Assembly (NCBI GenBank): GCA_963676345.2
Contig: CAXXTS010000005.1
Coordinates: 558,001 to 622,000, forward strand
Reading direction: 5' to 3'
Source of the DNA: G963665925 sp963676345
Lineage (GTDB): Bacteria; Bacillota; Clostridia; Peptostreptococcales; Acidaminobacteraceae
DNA: 64,000 nt
In this document: positions 61,143 through 64,000 of the stretch, in pieces
Numbering within the stretch: position 1 is the first letter of the stretch
Layout of the letters: every line of letters begins with the position of its first letter
Notes under the pieces: generated by a model
What the model saw: the letters and a program-made list of their open reading frames with translations, nothing else
The model's database searches: none
Told to the model about the DNA's origin: nothing
Position numbers and translations under genes: made by a program

Positions 61143-63551
61143 ATGAAAAAATGGTTAAAAATGAGAAAAACAAAGGTGCTTATCAGCACGTTGGTTTTAT
61201 CATTAATATTTCAAATGGGTATAGGCTTTGCTGATGTCACGGAGGCCGACCATGGTCTGAGGGTCATCGATAATGACTATATTGCTAGTTTAAGTCTTTC
61301 ATCCGCATCTGAAGGACGCATCCTGTTTTATGATCAGAATGAAAAGTATGGTTACCTGGATTATGAAGGCAACATTGCAATTGAGCCAACTTTTGAGTAT
61401 GCTCAAGCATTCAGTTCGGGCGTTGCACGTGTCGAACTAGATGGTGAGTCTGCGTATATCGACATGGATGGTAATATTAAGTTTTATGAGAAGGATATAC
61501 TTGCGCATTATGACTTAAATGAGTATAGCCCGGAAATCTATGATTTTGTTAACGGTTATGCAAAAGTCGATACATATGCGAGCACAACGTATATTGATAC
61601 AGATGGAAATTTTATTTTCCCACAAGATGCATATTACGATGGAAATGATTTCTATGATGGCATTGTACAAGTCTATGACGAAAGCTATAACGGTGAATAT
61701 ATAAACGCTGAAGGCGAAGTGATCTTTAGCGCAGATCCAAACTATGAGTATTATAATTACTCAAATGACCTAGCACTTGTTTATGGCTATAACGAAGGAC
61801 AATATGGTTATGTCAATAAAGCCGGTGAGACGGTTATTCCTCTAACGCTGGATGATGCCAATAGCTTTGTTGGTGATAAGGCGCTTTATCAGGAATTAGG
61901 ACTCTATGGCGTCATCGATTCTCAAGGAAAGTTCTTAGTATATCCGTCGTTCAAAGAAGCGGAAATCACTCAAGATGGGTATGTGCTCGGTTATGATGGT
62001 ATTTTTACAGTTGTTCTTGATGAACAGATGAAGGAAGTCGCAAAGTACCCAGGTAATCAGATGTACAATATATATGATAATGTGATGATTACAGCTGGAA
62101 CCGATGTTTATGAGTTTAAAGACTTAAGTGGTGCAGTGCTGGGCGAATTCCAAGACTATTATTATCTGGGAGATCATTTGTTTGACACAGGATATGGTCA
62201 AATTATTGATACATCATCAGTAGACCCTTTGATGGGGACTGGTGAAGCCTTTAAGAAGAAATATGAGTACGATTTCTATTTCATTGACAACACAGGCCAA
62301 GTGAGGCTTGATGTATCAGAATATGATGATGTTCGTCCTTTCTCAGAAGGCCTTGCAGTGGTAGAGAAGAATGGCAAATTTGGCTATATCAATCAGGAAG
62401 GTCAACTGGTTATTCCAATAAAATATTTAGATGCAGATGACTTTGTTGATGGTTCTGCTTATGTTGAAACGATCACTGATTATAGATACATTGATACGGC
62501 GGGCAATGAAGTTGAAAGTGCATATGACTATGACACAGTAGAAGAGAGTGAAAACTACTACGTTATTTCGACTGGATATTATGGCGATGAAGGCGTAGCT
62601 GATCGTTCGTCTGGTAGAATTATACTTGAACCAAAATATTACAGTGTTTCGGATATGGGTGATGGCCTATTTGAAATCATGGACGAAAATTATAACTATG
62701 GTTTCTTTAACGCTGAAGCAGGAAAACTTGTTGAGCCTCAATATTCTTATATTGAGTATATGGCACAAACAGGCGATATATATGTAGAAAACGATGCATA
62801 TTTAAGCGGTGTCATTGATCCAGAAGGAAACACTGTACTTGAAATGATTTATGACAATATCAGTGTAGCGGGAACAAACTTATATACAGTAGAAGCAGAT
62901 GGCTATTATGGTGTTGTTGATAAGTCTGGGACACCAATCGTAAAGCCGATGTATGATTACATTGACACGTTAATGCTCAATGATCGTGTTCTTGCAGTAT
63001 CAACTGAACTGGATTACCAAGCGCATTCTATGCTATATGACATGGAAAATGGCAAAATCATTACAGATGATATAGATGGATACATTTCAGATTACAGATC
63101 AGAAATTATTGTTGTTGAGACAAATTCTGGTGATACACAAGTCCTTGATTTCGAAGGTAATGAAATAATTGAAGTTGAAGACTACCTTTCTGAAATTGAC
63201 GGTGCATTTATGCTCTTTATGAAAGAAGATGGCACATATTACCTTGCTGATAAGGAAGGAACACGTTATTTAGAAGACAATGATTTTGATATGCTGTTCT
63301 TGCCTGTTGAAGATGAATACATTATCTATAGCAGCAATCAGAAATACGGGATTGTAAATCTCTCTGGTGAAAAGTCTTCAAATAAGACCTACAGCATAGT
63401 GAGTTATTTGAATTCAGGTGTGATGTCTTTCTTTGAAGATGATGCATTCGGTTATGTTTCTGTAGAAGGCGATAATATCATTGAGCCAGGAGCTTATGAC
63501 TTCCTCTACAATTTTACTGACGGTATGGGTCTAGTTATTAAAATGAAATAG
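61143..63551 (+). CDS. Secreted WG-repeat protein
   Basis: The 802-residue protein starts with a signal peptide (about 30 residues, basic KKWLKMRKTK then a hydrophobic core ending GIGFAD). It is built almost entirely of WG/KWG-type beta repeats of about 40-50 residues: KYGYLDYEGNIAIEPTFEYA, QYGYVNKAGETVIPL, LYGVIDSQGKFLVYPSF, KFGYINQEGQLVIPIKYLDA, YYGVVDKSGTPIVKPMYDYI and several degenerate copies. It is strongly acidic. WG repeats are thought to form binding surfaces; no enzyme domain is present. The ATG at 61143 follows AAAGGAG; the TTG at 61128 overlaps that site. It lies upstream of a GH3 glycosidase gene but is separated by a hairpin. Confidence 0.85.
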   Translation: MKKWLKMRKTKVLISTLVLSLIFQMGIGFADVTEADHGLRVIDNDYIASLSLSSASEGRILFYDQNEKYGYLDYEGNIAIEPTFEYAQAFSSGVARVELDGESAYIDMDGNIKFYEKDILAHYDLNEYSPEIYDFVNGYAKVDTYASTTYIDTDGNFIFPQDAYYDGNDFYDGIVQVYDESYNGEYINAEGEVIFSADPNYEYYNYSNDLALVYGYNEGQYGYVNKAGETVIPLTLDDANSFVGDKALYQELGLYGVIDSQGKFLVYPSFKEAEITQDGYVLGYDGIFTVVLDEQMKEVAKYPGNQMYNIYDNVMITAGTDVYEFKDLSGAVLGEFQDYYYLGDHLFDTGYGQIIDTSSVDPLMGTGEAFKKKYEYDFYFIDNTGQVRLDVSEYDDVRPFSEGLAVVEKNGKFGYINQEGQLVIPIKYLDADDFVDGSAYVETITDYRYIDTAGNEVESAYDYDTVEESENYYVISTGYYGDEGVADRSSGRIILEPKYYSVSDMGDGLFEIMDENYNYGFFNAEAGKLVEPQYSYIEYMAQTGDIYVENDAYLSGVIDPEGNTVLEMIYDNISVAGTNLYTVEADGYYGVVDKSGTPIVKPMYDYIDTLMLNDRVLAVSTELDYQAHSMLYDMENGKIITDDIDGYISDYRSEIIVVETNSGDTQVLDFEGNEIIEVEDYLSEIDGAFMLFMKEDGTYYLADKEGTRYLEDNDFDMLFLPVEDEYIIYSSNQKYGIVNLSGEKSSNKTYSIVSYLNSGVMSFFEDDAFGYVSVEGDNIIEPGAYDFLYNFTDGMGLVIKMK

Positions 63552-63585
63552 GACATGTAGTAATTTATTGAGAAGAAACACTTTA

Positions 63586-63620
63586 AAAAGCGACCCCGCG
63601 TAAGGATGGGGTCGCTTCTA
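63586..63620 (+). terminator. Stem-loop after WG-repeat gene
   Basis: AAGCGACCCC (63588-63597) pairs with GGGGTCGCTT (63608-63617). Only a short T stretch follows. Confidence 0.7.
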
Positions 63621-63798
63621 TTATTCAAAAATATGATAAGTACGGTTTGTTTCAAGGGTGAAATTTACAGAAAACGAAGAAAAACTAAAAAATATGGTAG
63701 ATGTGTACTATAATATAAAATGACGTGTCAGGTTTTCAAACTCTATGAGTTCGTGAAAGGAAAGCCTTTGTCATGAATAATGCTATAGGCAGGTTAAT

Positions 63799-64000
63799 AT
63801 GCAATTACTCATACTAAAGATCTTAATAGTTTTTGTCACTTTTATGCCGCAAACCTTTGCCGAGGAATCCGTAAATGAATTTGTTCTGAGTCCGTGTGAG
63901 GCGTGGGTGGAGGACAGACTGAGCCAAATGACACTTTCTGAAAAGATTGGACAGATGGTTTTAACTGGGCTTGACGCAGAAACACTTTCAGATGATGAAC
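63799..64000 (+). CDS. Glycoside hydrolase family 3 N terminus (beta-N-acetylhexosaminidase-like), cut by window end
   Basis: Reading from ATG 63799 gives a signal peptide (LLILKILIVFVTFMPQTFA). After a short linker comes EDRLSQMTLSEKIGQMVLTG, the characteristic opening of GH3 enzymes such as NagZ-type beta-N-acetylhexosaminidases. The frame is open to the end of the window (67 codons). This ATG is the first in-frame start after a stop at 63778. The ribosome binding site (AGGCAGG) is moderate. An exported NagZ-like enzyme would act on cell-wall or external amino-sugar polymers. The catalytic residues lie outside the window, so activity cannot be judged. Confidence 0.75.
   Translation, partial: MQLLILKILIVFVTFMPQTFAEESVNEFVLSPCEAWVEDRLSQMTLSEKIGQMVLTGLDAETLSDDE

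Noticed and set aside
63773..63817. Short 14-codon frame overlapping the GH3 start
   Set aside because: It has a purine-rich site upstream but is very short and without conservation evidence; a leader peptide cannot be supported from one sequence.
1..64000. CRISPR arrays, tRNA or rRNA genes, complete insertion sequences
   Set aside because: No regularly spaced repeats, cloverleaf-like T-psi-C/anticodon patterns, rRNA cores or transposase frames were recognised by reading; a tRNAscan and an IS search would settle this.

Overview
The window reads as the chromosome of a low-to-moderate GC, Gram-positive anaerobe of the class Clostridia. The evidence is strong AGGAGG-type ribosome binding sites, a T-box leader, a GatCAB amidotransferase operon with an archaeal-type AspRS, lipoproteins with classic lipoboxes, LacI/GntR/MerR regulators, and housekeeping order comEC-holA-(rpsT)-lepA-hemW. 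The sulfur genes, the chemoreceptor and the absence of gpr/spoIIP between rpsT and lepA (where sporulating relatives carry them) would suit a motile, thiosulfate-using, possibly non-sporulating relative of Fusibacter or Acidaminobacter. That placement is inference only.

Layout. 1-6 kb: the 3' end of a restriction-type DNA methyltransferase, a beta-propeller protein, an ECF vitamin transporter subunit, cvfB, a Cys-tRNA(Pro) deacylase and a YibE/F protein. 6-9.6 kb: comEC and holA. 9.6-22.9 kb: an accessory block set between holA and rpsT, with a CoA-disulfide reductase-rhodanese, a YeeE/YedE sulfur transporter, a taurine/sulfonate-type ABC transporter, a GT-C membrane glycosyltransferase, a lipoprotein rhodanese, a PLD-helicase-DUF3427 protein (possible phage defence) and the wreck of a NERD-domain gene. 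23-27 kb: rpsT, lepA, hemW. 27-33.8 kb: a complete sucrose operon (LacI regulator, binding protein, two permeases, fructokinase, sucrose phosphorylase) with two perfect operators.

33.9-43.5 kb: mixed genes, including a pterin dehydratase, a LUD protein, a P-type-ATPase-like HAD, a PAS-GGDEF-EAL phosphodiesterase, UspA, a chemoreceptor fused to a PhnD-like binding domain and preceded by a sigma-54 promoter, a frameshifted ABC exporter and a FadR-type regulator. 43.8-48.9 kb: T-box, aspS, gatC, gatA, gatB, which together make Asn-tRNA by transamidation. 49-64 kb: NADH oxidase with a Rex-like operator, PhzF, a FAH-family protein, a MerR-zinc ribbon-methyltransferase fusion, an MFS exporter, NhaC, a peroxiredoxin-like protein, an M23 peptidase, dihydrofolate reductase, a WG-repeat secreted protein and the start of a GH3 glycosidase.

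The most unusual signal is a pair of about 120-nt intergenic elements (22752-22875 and 50756-50874). They share a 5' stem, an identical 11-nt block, a long hairpin at the same place but of unrelated sequence, and a nearly identical 23-nt tail. They look like two copies of an unrecognised structured RNA or mobile stem-loop. Other candidates are a closed ~100-nt RNA fold at 9869-9971 and a pair of mutually exclusive hairpins in front of hemW.
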